Shown piece by piece: positions 8,229 to 20,759 of a DNA stretch of 64,000 nucleotides (position 1 is the first letter of the stretch; every line of letters begins with the position of its first letter). The notes under the pieces were generated by a model. That model saw nothing but the letters and a program-made list of their open reading frames with translations, ran no database searches and had not been told where the DNA came from. The translations under genes and the position numbers were made by a program. Source of the stretch: Burkholderia puraquae (lineage in GTDB: Bacteria > Pseudomonadota > Gammaproteobacteria > Burkholderiales > Burkholderiaceae); NCBI RefSeq assembly GCF_002099195.1, contig NZ_NBYX01000011.1, positions 124,001 to 188,000 of the forward strand, given 5' to 3'.

Positions 8229-9929
8229 ATGCCGAATTTCGCCTTGTCTGCGAAGCGCCGCCGCGCGCTGCGCGATCGAACCGTTCCTGTCGTCGCACTC
8301 ACGCTGATCGCCGCGAGCATCGGCGCGCATGCCGCCCTGCATGACAACGGCGACGACAGCCGTTTCGCGCCCGGTTTCGTACCGGGCTTCCTGGTGTTGA
8401 GCCGCAGCGTGTACGACAACGTGTCCGCCAACGTGCAGCCCGGCGCGATCCTGCCGCCGAACTGCGCGAAAACCACCCGCGGCTGCGGCACGGCGTCCGG
8501 CGCGCCGAGCGACGGCACCTATCCGTACGTATGGAACAACGACCGCTACGACGGCAGCTTCGGCATCACGTCGCGCATCTTCCTCGACCAGATCACGCCG
8601 GCCGGCGGCGTCGTCAGCACGCTCGAAGTGCCGAACAGCCTGCAGAATGGCTTCGCGCACGACCAGATGGTGACGAGCTTCAGCTCGAAATCGGAACTCG
8701 GCCTGCACCTGTCGGCCGACGGCAATTACCTGACGTTCATGGGCTACGTCGCGCCGGTCAACGCGATCGACGTGTCGAACTCGAACACGCCGCTCGCGGT
8801 CGATACGACGAACCCGGACGGGCAGAACTTCTATCGCGCGATCGCGCGCGTCGATCGTCACGGGCATTTCCGCTTCACCGAGACGAATGCATACAGCGGC
8901 AACAACGGCCGCGCGGCGATCCTGAACAATCGCGACGGCCGCGAGATCTACTACACGTCGGGCAACGCCGGCAACGGCGCGAACCCGCAACCGGACAACG
9001 TGATTCTCGGCGCGGGCGCGCAACTGATCGACGGCGCGAAGCACCGCGAAGCGCAGCAGGATCCGGGCGTGCCGACGCCGCTCGCGAGCTTCTCGGTCAC
9101 GGAACTCGGCGCGAAGGCCGACAAGATCGGCAAGGACGACAACTTCCGCGGCATCGCGGTGCACGACAACGTCGTGTACTACTCGAAGGGCAGCGGCGGC
9201 AACGGCGTGAATACCGTGTACTTCGTCGATACCACCGGCACTGCGTGCCCGTCGGGCGTCGGCGTGCCGTCGCCGAAGGCCGTGCTGCCGACGGCGCCGC
9301 TCGCGTACAACGCGGCGACGCTGCAGGCGGCCGGCCTGCCGAACAACATGTGCGTGCTGGCGGGCTTCCCGTCCACGCCGAACAAGACCGCGACGACGCT
9401 GTCCTATCCGTTCGGGATGTGGTTCGCCGACGCGAACACGCTGTATGTCGCGGACGAAGGCGACGGCTACACGGGCGGCGCGGACTTGTACACGCATGCC
9501 GCTGCCCAGACGACGGCGGGCCTGCAGAAGTGGGTCTACGACGCGGGCACGAAGCAGTGGAAGCTCGCGTACACGCTGCAGAACGGGCTGGATCTCGGCA
9601 AGCCGTATTCGGTGGCCGGCTACCCGGCTGGCAACAATACGGCGACCGGCCTGCCGTGGGCGCCGGCGACGGCAGGCCTGCGCAACCTGACGGGCCGTGT
9701 CGAACGCGACGGCACGGTGACGATCTGGGCGATTACGTCGACGGTCAGCGGCAACGGCGATGTGGGTGCCGATCCGAACCGCCTGGTTGCGGTGCGTGAC
9801 GTGCTGAAGAACACGAGCGCGACGACGGCTGCGCATGAGCAGTTCGCCGTGCTGCGGACGGCGAAGTTTGCGGAAGTGCTGCGGGGGATCGAGTTTGCGC
9901 CGGGTACCGATACGGGGCGGTCGCACTAA
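8229..9929 (+). CDS. Secreted protein of unknown function, probable repeat/propeller fold
   Basis: A 566-residue protein. The ATG at 8229 is preferred because GGAG lies eight bases upstream and the N-terminus (MPNFALSAKRRRALRDRT, then VVALTLIAASIGAHA) is a clear signal peptide. The mature protein is rich in Asn, Gly and Thr with repeated short strands such as DGNYLTFMGYV, IYYTSGN, VVYYSKGSGGNGV, MWFADANTLYVADEGD and TIWAITSTVS, which suggests a beta-propeller or phytase-like repeat fold. No catalytic motif is recognised. Four cysteines could form disulfides. It is transcribed alone and ends just before a strong hairpin terminator at 9964-9993. Confidence 0.8.
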   Translation: MPNFALSAKRRRALRDRTVPVVALTLIAASIGAHAALHDNGDDSRFAPGFVPGFLVLSRSVYDNVSANVQPGAILPPNCAKTTRGCGTASGAPSDGTYPYVWNNDRYDGSFGITSRIFLDQITPAGGVVSTLEVPNSLQNGFAHDQMVTSFSSKSELGLHLSADGNYLTFMGYVAPVNAIDVSNSNTPLAVDTTNPDGQNFYRAIARVDRHGHFRFTETNAYSGNNGRAAILNNRDGREIYYTSGNAGNGANPQPDNVILGAGAQLIDGAKHREAQQDPGVPTPLASFSVTELGAKADKIGKDDNFRGIAVHDNVVYYSKGSGGNGVNTVYFVDTTGTACPSGVGVPSPKAVLPTAPLAYNAATLQAAGLPNNMCVLAGFPSTPNKTATTLSYPFGMWFADANTLYVADEGDGYTGGADLYTHAAAQTTAGLQKWVYDAGTKQWKLAYTLQNGLDLGKPYSVAGYPAGNNTATGLPWAPATAGLRNLTGRVERDGTVTIWAITSTVSGNGDVGADPNRLVAVRDVLKNTSATTAAHEQFAVLRTAKFAEVLRGIEFAPGTDTGRSH

Positions 9930-9963
9930 AGAAGGCGAGACCCGGCTGGTGCCGGGTGACAGA

Positions 9964-9993
9964 GGCACGGCCGCGCGCTTCCGCGGCCGTGCC
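9964..9993. terminator. Hairpin terminator between convergent genes
   Basis: A perfect 12-base inverted repeat (GGCACGGCCGCG at 9964-9975 and its complement at 9982-9993) with a six-base loop is followed by TTT. It lies between the convergent genes ending at 9929 (+) and 10018 (-). The T-run is short, so it is strongest for the plus strand but may serve both. Confidence 0.7.
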
Positions 9994-10017
9994 TTTCAAC
10001 TTTGTCGTGGCACGCGT

Positions 10018-10923
10018 TCAGCCGGTGCGCTGCGCTTCGCCGTCTTTTGGCTCAGCCTGTGCCGCGCGCTCCCAGATCGCGAACATCGCATTCTGGACCG
10101 ACGTTTGCGCGTCGATGACCTTGCGGTGATCGATGCCTGGCAGGTCGAGCAGCCGGTCGACTGCCGCTTTCGCACCTTCGGCGTCCTGCGGGAATCCGCA
10201 CGCGAACCGCTTGTTCGTATCGAACAGGATCCACCACACATCCGATTCGTACGGTCCCTGGTCGTTGGTTTCGATTACGACCGCGCCGAGGTCGGACAGC
10301 GCGATGCCGTGCGTTGCGCCCTTCGGGTCGGTCGACTCGATGCGCATATCGGTCGCGGTCACGGTCCAGCGGCTCGGCTGGATGGACGAGGGGATCGATG
10401 ACGGTGCGGTGTCGAGCCGGGCCGTGTCGGCGGCACCGGCCGGCGCGGCGGCATTCACTGGCCCGATTGCATCGACCGGGCCATCCTGCGCGATATCGGC
10501 TGCCGGTGCGACAGCGTCCTTATTCATGCGCCCGCCGATCCACGGCAACGCGGCGGCACCGGCCATCGCCGCAATCCACAGGGAGTACCCGAAGCCGAAA
10601 GCGTGGATCGGCTTGAAGTCCGGGCCGGCCGGTATCGTGTGCCATCCGAGCGCGAAGGCCACGACCACGGCGAGCAGCGCGGATACGATTCGGTTCGGCT
10701 TGATCAGTGCAACGACCAGCAGCGGGTTGCCGAGCCATGCGAATTGCAGGTCGAGGATCGCGAGCGGGCCGATCGCGAGGACCATATAACCGCGCCACCA
10801 GTGCACTGCGCCGGCAGCATTCGGCGGTTCGGCGGCGACCGGCAGCAGCAGCGATACGACGTACAACGCGACGATGACGGCGCGCGCGAGGTTCAGGCGA
10901 GCGGGTGCGGTGCGAGTCTGCAT
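10018..10923 (-). CDS. Membrane protein with N-terminal TM bundle and soluble C-terminal domain
   Basis: A 301-residue protein starting MQTRTAPARLNLARA, with AGAAGG upstream as ribosome binding site. About four hydrophobic segments lie within residues 13-150 (VIVALYVVSLLLPV; YMVLAIGPLAILDLQFAWLG; IVSALLAVVVAFALGW; YSLWIAAMAGAAALPW). A low-complexity Ala/Pro/Asp linker follows, then a soluble domain of about 120 residues with SDLGAVVIETNDQGPYESDVWWILFD-type strands and a helix pattern like a PH-like or SMI1-type fold. I do not recognise a family. It is convergent with the secreted protein and separated from the LysR gene by about 150 bases. Confidence 0.75.
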   Translation of the reverse strand: MQTRTAPARLNLARAVIVALYVVSLLLPVAAEPPNAAGAVHWWRGYMVLAIGPLAILDLQFAWLGNPLLVVALIKPNRIVSALLAVVVAFALGWHTIPAGPDFKPIHAFGFGYSLWIAAMAGAAALPWIGGRMNKDAVAPAADIAQDGPVDAIGPVNAAAPAGAADTARLDTAPSSIPSSIQPSRWTVTATDMRIESTDPKGATHGIALSDLGAVVIETNDQGPYESDVWWILFDTNKRFACGFPQDAEGAKAAVDRLLDLPGIDHRKVIDAQTSVQNAMFAIWERAAQAEPKDGEAQRTG

Positions 10924-11077
10924 GTTGCCTTCTTGTCGTGCAGGGGCGTGCGAAGCGGTCAATGCCGGACGGCCGTGCCGGCAGTCACGATGCGTCGCTG
11001 GCGATTGTGGGCGATTCGCGCAGCGATGTCGAATGCGCGCCGGATGCCCGGCCTCGCCACCCGTCGCCCGCATCGCA

Positions 11078-12010
11078 TCAAAGCGCTTCGACCAGCAACC
11101 GCTTGCTCTTCTCGCAGTACTCGTGACATGCGGCCCGCGCCGCAATCGCCGCGCCATGCACGAACCGCGGTGCATCGGCCCGCCGCGACATCGACACGAC
11201 GATCGACGGCGGCGAAGGCTGCAGCGGCAGCTCGACCACTTCACCACTTTCGATCAACGCATCGACGAACAGCACCGGAATCGCCGCGACGCCGAAGCCG
11301 TCGCGCACGAGCTGCACGATCACCGAGATCGACGGCGACCCGGTGATGCGCGTGTCCGACAGCGGCACGCCGTGCGCGTGCGCGAGCGTGCGCACGATAT
11401 CCTCGAGCGCACGGTGGGGTGCCGTACCGCGCCCGTAGGTGAGAATCGGCTGCCGCAGCACCTGCCTGGCGAGGCCCGTGCGCGTGTTCGGCAGCAGCCC
11501 CGCACGCGCGATCCAGCGCACCGGGTAGTTCGCGAGCGCATCGCACACGACCGACGCCTCGTCGCTGCCTTCCACGCGGATGATCAGGTCGAGCTCGCCG
11601 GCCATCAGCCGGCGCTGCAGCACCACGCTGACGTCGACGGTCAGGTCGATTTCGAGCTGCGGATAGTCGGCCGCCAGCCGCCGCATGTAGTGCGGCAGCC
11701 AGCTGTGCACGACGGTCTCGATCACGCCGAGCCGCAGCTTGCCGCGCAGCGCGCTCTCGCCGGACGCGGCGGCCTGCAGCTCCTGCGTCGCCTCGACCAC
11801 GGCTTTCGCATAGCCGAGCAGGTATTCGCCGTTCGGCGTGAGCCGGAATTCGCGGCTGTCGCGGTCGACGAGTACCGTCTGCAGTTCGTCCTCCAGCGCC
11901 TTCAGGCGCTGCGAGATCGCGGCCGGCGTCGCGTGCAGCGCGGCGGCCGTCGTGCGGAAGTTGCGCAGCTTCGCGAGCGTGACGAAGGTTTCGAGAAAAC
12001 GCGTGTTCAT
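11078..12010 (-). CDS. LysR-family regulator of the adjacent 5-oxoproline cluster
   Basis: A 310-residue LysR protein. The N-terminal winged helix is seen in FLETFVTLAKLRNFRTTAAAL followed by TPAAISQRLKALEDEL, and the effector domain runs from about residue 90 to the end. It is transcribed away from the cyclase/MFS/5-oxoprolinase genes with a 205-base AT-rich gap between, the usual layout for a LysR activator and its target operon. The effector may be 5-oxoproline, D-glutamate or a related compound, which is inference from neighbours. Confidence 0.9.
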   Translation of the reverse strand: MNTRFLETFVTLAKLRNFRTTAAALHATPAAISQRLKALEDELQTVLVDRDSREFRLTPNGEYLLGYAKAVVEATQELQAAASGESALRGKLRLGVIETVVHSWLPHYMRRLAADYPQLEIDLTVDVSVVLQRRLMAGELDLIIRVEGSDEASVVCDALANYPVRWIARAGLLPNTRTGLARQVLRQPILTYGRGTAPHRALEDIVRTLAHAHGVPLSDTRITGSPSISVIVQLVRDGFGVAAIPVLFVDALIESGEVVELPLQPSPPSIVVSMSRRADAPRFVHGAAIAARAACHEYCEKSKRLLVEAL

Positions 12011-12215
12011 GGCGGTCGGACGGACGGTGGATGCGCACTTTGCCGGTGAGGAAAAGTGAACGGAGCCGGGGAAAACCCCGAGATCCGTTAAGAAATTCTA
12101 TACACGAAGCGCAAAAAAACTCGTTGGCGACAAAATTTTTTCTTTTCTATTCTTCGCCGTATCCGATGACACGGCACCGTCATCCCGACGACATACCGAT
12201 CTGCGACAGACCCTC
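12011..12215. promoter_or_regulatory. AT-rich divergent control region between LysR and cyclase genes
   Basis: The 205 bases between divergent starts contain a markedly AT-rich block (about 12085-12165, including AAAAAAAC and AAAATTTTTTCTTTTC) in a GC-rich surrounding. LysR proteins normally bind such regions. I could not pick a unique T-N11-A box with confidence. It likely holds both promoters. Confidence 0.5.
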
Positions 12216-12989
12216 ATGACGCCTTCCGAATTCCGCCAGTCCGTGCGCCACGGCGCATTCCGCGGCCCGACCGCGGGCCACTGCGGCCCGTACGCGCAAG
12301 CGAACCTCGCGATCCTGCCCGAAGCGGTCGCGCACGATTTCCTGCGCTTCTGCCAGGCGAACCCGAAAGCCTGCCCGCTGCTGGGCGTCGGCGAACCGGG
12401 CGCGTTCCGGGTCGATGCGCTCGGCGAGGATCTCGACATCCGCACCGACGTGCCGAGCTACAACGTCTACCGCGACGGCCGGCTGACCGAGCGCGTCGAA
12501 TCGCTGGAATCGCTGTGGCGCGACGATTTCGTCGTGTTCGCGATCGGCTGCTCGTTCTCGTTCGAGGACATGCTGGCCCGCGAAGGGATCGGCTTGCGCC
12601 ACGTCGAGGAAGGGCGCAACGTGCCGATGTACCGAACGTCGATTCCGAACCGCCGCGCGGGAATCTTCGGCGGCCAGCTCGTCGTGTCGATGCGGCCGAT
12701 GCGCGGCGCCGACGCGATCCGCGCGGTGCAGATCACGAGCCGGTTCCCGGGCGTGCACGGCGCGCCGATCCATCTCGGCGATCCGCGCGAACTGGGCATC
12801 GCCGATCTGAACGCACCCGAATTCGGCGACGCGGTGACGATCCGCGACGGCGAGCTGCCGGTGTTCTGGGCGTGCGGCGTGACGCCGCAAACCGCGCTGA
12901 TGGACGCGAAGCTGCCGATCGCGATCGCGCACACGCCCGGCCACATGCTGATGACCGACATCACGAACGCGTCGCTGGCCGTGTTCTGA
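12216..12989 (+). CDS. DUF1445 / D-glutamate cyclase family putative hydro-lyase
   Basis: A 257-residue protein of the YcsI/DUF1445 family, now linked to D-glutamate cyclase because the mammalian relative interconverts D-glutamate and 5-oxo-D-proline. Family signatures seen are the N-terminal [31 protein letters not shown], the block [22 protein letters not shown] and the C-terminal FWACGVTPQ with [11 protein letters not shown]. Length is that of the bacterial family. It heads an operon with an MFS carrier and a fused 5-oxoprolinase, which supports a role in making or handling 5-oxoproline. The biochemical reaction of bacterial members is less well established, so substrate is inferred from family plus context. 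Confidence 0.88.
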   Translation: MTPSEFRQSVRHGAFRGPTAGHCGPYAQANLAILPEAVAHDFLRFCQANPKACPLLGVGEPGAFRVDALGEDLDIRTDVPSYNVYRDGRLTERVESLESLWRDDFVVFAIGCSFSFEDMLAREGIGLRHVEEGRNVPMYRTSIPNRRAGIFGGQLVVSMRPMRGADAIRAVQITSRFPGVHGAPIHLGDPRELGIADLNAPEFGDAVTIRDGELPVFWACGVTPQTALMDAKLPIAIAHTPGHMLMTDITNASLAVF

Positions 12990-13072
12990 GCCCGGACGAC
13001 GACAACCCGATCCGCACGACCCGCCGCTCGCGCGACAACCATCTGACGGCGCATAACGACAGGAGCACCACC

Positions 13073-14371
13073 ATGGAAAGCAAGACCCTCGCGGCGAACG
13101 CCGCGCAGCCCGCGAGCCCCGAGCGCAACGGCCTGTTCTCGTGGTACGCGGACGCGCAGCCGCGCGAGCGCCGCGCGTTCTGGAGCTGCAAGGTCGGCTA
13201 CATGCTCGACGGGATGGACACGCAGATGCTGTCGTTCGTGATCCCGACGCTCGTCGCGACCTGGGGCATCTCGTTCGCGGACGCGGGCTTCATCGGCACG
13301 GTCACGCTGCTCGCGTCGGCGGCCGGCGGCTGGATCGCCGGCATCCTGTCCGACCGGATCGGCCGCGTGCGCACGCTGCAGCTCACCGTGCTGTGGTTCG
13401 CCGTGTTCACCGCGCTGTGCGGGCTCGCGCAGTCCTACCACCAGCTGCTCGCGGCGCGCGCGCTGATGGGCTTCGGCTTCGGCGGCGAATGGACGGCCGG
13501 CGCGGTGCTGATCGGCGAAGTGATCCGCGCGCGCGACCGCGGCAAGGCGGTCGGCCTCGTGCAGTCGGGCTGGGCGATCGGCTGGGGGCTGTGCGCGCTG
13601 CTATATGCGCTGCTGTTCTCGGTGCTGCCGGCCGAGCAGGCGTGGCGCGCGCTGTTCCTCGTCGGCCTCGCTCCCGCGCTGCTGGTCGTCGCGATCCGCC
13701 GCTACGTGAAGGAGCCGGACGTCTACGAGAAGGAGAAGGCCGCGCAGGCGAAAGTGGCCGATGCACCGCGCCTCACCGAGATCTTCGCGCCGAAGCTGAT
13801 CACGACGACGCTGCGCGCGGCGCTGCTGACGACGGGCGCGCAGGGCGGCTACTACGCGATCACGACGTGGCTGCCGACCTTCCTGAAGACCGAGCGTCAC
13901 CTCACGGTGATGGGCACCGGCGGCTACCTCGCGATGATCATCTTCGGCTCGTGGGTCGGCTACCTGACGAGCGCGTACCTGACCGACCGCCTTGGCCGCA
14001 AGCCGAATTTCATCCTGTTCGCGGTCGGCTCGATGGTGATCGCGTTCGCGTACACGTCGCTGAACCTGACCAACGCGTCGATGCTGTGGCTCGGCTTCCC
14101 GCTCGGCTTCTTCGCATCGGGCATCTTCTCGGGGATGGGCGCGTTCCTCACCGAGCTGTTCCCGACCCGCGTGCGTGGTTCCGGCCAGGGCTTCTGCTAC
14201 AACGTGGGCCGCGCGATCGGTGCGCTGTTCCCGTTCCTGATCGGCGCGCTGTCCAAGCAATACGGGCTCGGCATGAGCATCGGCATCTTCGCGGTCGCAG
14301 CATACGGCGTGGTGATCGTCGCCGCGCTGACGCTGCCCGAGACACGCGGCCGCGAACTCGACGCCGCCTGA
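13073..14371 (+). CDS. MFS transporter of the sugar/acid:H+ symporter type
   Basis: A 432-residue protein with about twelve transmembrane segments. CAGGAG lies just upstream of the ATG. The MFS loop motif appears as GILSDRIGRVRTL after TM2 and again as YLTDRLGRKPN in the second half; TM1 has GYMLDGMDTQM, with the acidic residue common in the aromatic-acid:H+ symporter group. It lies 83 bases after the cyclase gene and just before the 5-oxoprolinase, so it is a candidate importer for 5-oxoproline, D-glutamate or a related acid. An intrinsic terminator follows it. Confidence 0.85.
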   Translation: MESKTLAANAAQPASPERNGLFSWYADAQPRERRAFWSCKVGYMLDGMDTQMLSFVIPTLVATWGISFADAGFIGTVTLLASAAGGWIAGILSDRIGRVRTLQLTVLWFAVFTALCGLAQSYHQLLAARALMGFGFGGEWTAGAVLIGEVIRARDRGKAVGLVQSGWAIGWGLCALLYALLFSVLPAEQAWRALFLVGLAPALLVVAIRRYVKEPDVYEKEKAAQAKVADAPRLTEIFAPKLITTTLRAALLTTGAQGGYYAITTWLPTFLKTERHLTVMGTGGYLAMIIFGSWVGYLTSAYLTDRLGRKPNFILFAVGSMVIAFAYTSLNLTNASMLWLGFPLGFFASGIFSGMGAFLTELFPTRVRGSGQGFCYNVGRAIGALFPFLIGALSKQYGLGMSIGIFAVAAYGVVIVAALTLPETRGRELDAA

Positions 14372-14385
14372 CCCACCATAGCGGC

Positions 14386-14409
14386 AAGGGCGGCCGGCCC
14401 TTCGTTTTT
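14386..14409 (+). terminator. Intrinsic terminator inside the cluster
   Basis: Six-base arms (AAGGGC at 14386-14391 and GCCCTT at 14397-14402) around a five-base loop are followed by CGTTTTTCTT. This is a short but classical Rho-independent terminator between the MFS gene and the 5-oxoprolinase gene, so expression of the two may be unequal or read-through may be partial. Confidence 0.6.
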
Positions 14410-14501
14410 CTTCCCCTTTGATCGACCCGGTGACACGGCGTGCGACGCGCGCCGTGCGGCGGCGCTCGTCCCTCGATTCAACGACGCATCGACCCGACAT
14501 C

Positions 14502-18146
<3,645 letters not shown>

Positions 18147-18147
18147 G

Positions 18148-18185
18148 CCGCGCAACCGGCGCGGGCGCCCCGCGCCGGTGCGCGG
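18148..18185 (+). terminator. GC-rich hairpin after 5-oxoprolinase
   Basis: Arms at 18148-18164 and 18170-18185 pair over about 16 bases with one bulged A. No T-run follows, so it may be a Rho-assisted or mRNA-stabilising hairpin rather than a strict intrinsic terminator. Confidence 0.45.
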
Positions 18186-18707
18186 ACGACATTGCAACGG
18201 ACTGTGGAATAAAGCCGCGCATTAACGCGCAAATGGAATCAAAAATGACGGAAAGTCGGGTCGCAGGAATGCGATCCGACCCTGCCGCCACGGCCTGGCC
18301 ACGTCGCCGCCCGTGTATGCTTTAATCGACCGCAAACGCCCGCCCGGCGGGGCACTCAGCCTTTCTTGCCAGGCCTGTTGCGCACCGCCGCACCCGTGAT
18401 CGGCCAGGCTGCTAATCATGAAAAATCCGGCTTGCCAATCGAGTCCCGATTCCTTGACACTCTGCTCTAAATGTGAGTGCCAATCTTGATCGTCATTTGA
18501 TAAGATGGCTCTCATCATTCGTTAGGCGGAACCTGCGCGCATCGCGCGCGAACGCCGGGTCGCATTAGCTGGAAACAAGTACGGGACGAGGCCCTTCATC
18601 ACGGCATTCACGATGGCCCTGCCGGGAGCGCGACGCGCGGCCCGACGGGCGGTCGGCCGGCTCGCCTCCGTCTACACTGTGCGTTTTTTCTGGATCGGGG
18701 CGTCTCC
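18186..18707. other. Upstream region of rpfR
   Basis: About 520 bases with moderate GC, including AT-richer parts at 18220-18250 and 18410-18530. It must contain the rpfR promoter. A leftward frame at 18222-18518 exists but lacks codon bias and a family, so I do not call it. No repeat or RNA gene is recognised. Confidence 0.4.
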
Positions 18708-20711
18708 ATGGATGACGAAAACGATAGCGCGGTGCTCGAGGCGCACGTCGGTACGCGCAGCCCCTGCTGGCGTCTCGGCAGCGACAGCAATGCCCTCGAA
18801 CTGGCGGCCGTCCGCGGCCTGACCAACGTCGCCGTCGCGCTGACGGGCGAACAGGCCGCGTGCATCCGCGCGCTGACCGGCGTCACGTCGCACCTCGTGC
18901 TCGACATCACGCTGTTCGGCGAACCGGTCAGGCTCCATCTCGTCGGCAGGAAGATCGACACGACCGACTGGGCCGGCACGGCTTGCGCCTATTCCGATGC
19001 GGAATCCGTCGCGGGCGATCTCTCGCACGGGCTCGCGTTCGCCGAGCAGGTCGTGTCCGAAGTGAATTCGCTCGTGGTGATCCTCGACCGCAACGGGAGG
19101 GTGCAGCGCTTCAACCGCCTGTGCGAGGAAGTGACGGGCAAGCGCGAGGTCGACGTGATCGGCCGCAGCGCGTTCGAGCTGTTCATGAGCCCGGAGCAGG
19201 GCGAGCAGTCGCGCACCAACATCACGGGCTTTTTCGCGAGCAACCACTCGTTCGCGGTCGAGCGCTACATCAACACGGTCAACGGGCCGCGCCTGTTCCA
19301 GTTCCGCAACAAGTTCGTGCAGAGCGGCAGCGGCGTCGAGGAGCAGTTCCTGATCTGCTCGGGCATCGACATTACCGAGGAGCGCAGCGCGCAGCAGCGG
19401 CTCATCGAGCTCGCGAACACCGACGTGCTCACCGGGCTGCCGAACCGCCATGCGATCAGCGAGCGCATCCACGCGGCGATTGCCGCGGAGACCGCCGCGT
19501 CGCGCGGGCAGGTCGGCATCCTGTTCCTCGACCTCGACAACTTCAAGCGCGTCAACGATCACTACGGGCACATCACCGGCGACCGGCTGCTGCAGGACGT
19601 GTCGACGATCATCAGCGGCTGCCTGCCGTCCGGCGCGACGCTCGCGCGGCTCGGCGGCGACGAATTCCTCGTGCTGTTCGAGCATGGCACGCGGCCGCTG
19701 CTCGAGGCGACCGCGCAGATCATCCTCGAACGGCTGCGCACGCCGATCCATCTCGGGCTGATGGAGGTCTACACGAGCTGCTCGATCGGCATCGCGATGC
19801 ATCCGCAGCACGGCGATTCGCTCGAAACGCTGATCCGCAGCGCGGATACCGCGATGTACGTCGCGAAGGAAGAGGGCAAGCATACCTACCGCGTGTTCTC
19901 GCTGGAGATGAACCAGAAGGTCGCGAAGTACATGTGGCTCGACACGAACCTGCGCAAGGCGCTCGAAGAGGAGCAGTTCGTGCTGCACTACCAGCCGGTC
20001 GTCGATATCGCGACCGGCGACGTGCACGGCGTCGAGGCGCTGATCCGCTGGCAGTCGCCCGACCGCGGGCTCGTCGCGCCGGTCGAGTTCATCCGCTTCG
20101 CGGAGGAGTCGGGCCTGATCGCACCGCTCGGGCGCTGGGTGATGCGCACCGCGGCCGCGCAGGCCGCCGCGTGGAAGGCACAGGGGCTCGGCATCCGGAT
20201 CGCGGTGAACGTGTCCGCGCGGCAGTTGCAGGACATGAACATCGTGCACCAGATGGCGTCGATCCTCGACGCCGCGGGGCTGAAGCCCGGCCTGCTCGAC
20301 ATCGAGCTGACCGAGAGCTGCTTCATCGAGGACGAGGATTCGGCCAACGGGCTGATGCGGCAGTTCCGCCAGCTCGGCGCGGAGATCCATCTCGACGATT
20401 TCGGCACCGGCTATTCGTCGCTGTCGCAGCTGTCGCGCCTGCCGCTCGACGCGATCAAGCTCGACCGCAGCTTCATCACGGGCATCGACCGCAATCCGCG
20501 TTCGCAGGCGCTGGTGCGCTCGGTCGTGTCGCTCGCGAAGGCGCTGAATTTCGCGGTGATCGCCGAAGGCGTCGAAACGCATGCGGAAGCCGAATTTCTC
20601 AAGCAGCTCGACGTCGATCACGCGCAGGGCTATTACTACGCGCGCCCGATGCCGGCCCAGGCGTTCGAGGCGTGGCTCGCGGAGACGAGGAAGCTCAGGC
20701 TGATCGCCTGA
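18708..20711 (+). CDS. rpfR: RpfR: BDSF receptor with PAS, GGDEF and EAL domains
   Basis: A 667-residue c-di-GMP enzyme matching RpfR of B. cenocepacia in architecture and partner gene. Residues about 1-90 are the RpfF-interaction domain, about 110-230 the PAS domain that binds cis-2-dodecenoic acid, about 250-410 the diguanylate cyclase domain with an intact GGDEF at 316-320, and about 425-660 the phosphodiesterase domain with an intact EAL at 443-445 and DDFGTGYSSL. BDSF binding is known to stimulate c-di-GMP hydrolysis in the family, which changes biofilm, motility and virulence gene expression. It converges on the synthase gene rpfF, separated by 48 bases holding a hairpin. The start MDDENDSAVLEAH fits the known protein. 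Confidence 0.95.
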   Translation: MDDENDSAVLEAHVGTRSPCWRLGSDSNALELAAVRGLTNVAVALTGEQAACIRALTGVTSHLVLDITLFGEPVRLHLVGRKIDTTDWAGTACAYSDAESVAGDLSHGLAFAEQVVSEVNSLVVILDRNGRVQRFNRLCEEVTGKREVDVIGRSAFELFMSPEQGEQSRTNITGFFASNHSFAVERYINTVNGPRLFQFRNKFVQSGSGVEEQFLICSGIDITEERSAQQRLIELANTDVLTGLPNRHAISERIHAAIAAETAASRGQVGILFLDLDNFKRVNDHYGHITGDRLLQDVSTIISGCLPSGATLARLGGDEFLVLFEHGTRPLLEATAQIILERLRTPIHLGLMEVYTSCSIGIAMHPQHGDSLETLIRSADTAMYVAKEEGKHTYRVFSLEMNQKVAKYMWLDTNLRKALEEEQFVLHYQPVVDIATGDVHGVEALIRWQSPDRGLVAPVEFIRFAEESGLIAPLGRWVMRTAAAQAAAWKAQGLGIRIAVNVSARQLQDMNIVHQMASILDAAGLKPGLLDIELTESCFIEDEDSANGLMRQFRQLGAEIHLDDFGTGYSSLSQLSRLPLDAIKLDRSFITGIDRNPRSQALVRSVVSLAKALNFAVIAEGVETHAEAEFLKQLDVDHAQGYYYARPMPAQAFEAWLAETRKLRLIA

Positions 20712-20726
20712 GCTTCGTTCACGAAC

Positions 20727-20753
20727 GGGCGCCGCCGGCAAGCGGCGGCGCCC
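20727..20753. terminator. Shared hairpin between convergent rpfR and rpfF
   Basis: A perfect 11-base inverted repeat (20727-20737 and 20743-20753) with a five-base loop, in the 48-base gap between two convergent genes. There is no strong T-run on either side. It probably ends or stabilises both transcripts. Confidence 0.6.
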
Positions 20754-20759
20754 GTCGCA

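Noticed and set aside
18222-18518. Leftward open frame of 98 codons upstream of rpfR
   Set aside because: No clear ribosome site, mixed codon bias and no recognisable domain. It probably reflects the open character of the rpfR promoter region.
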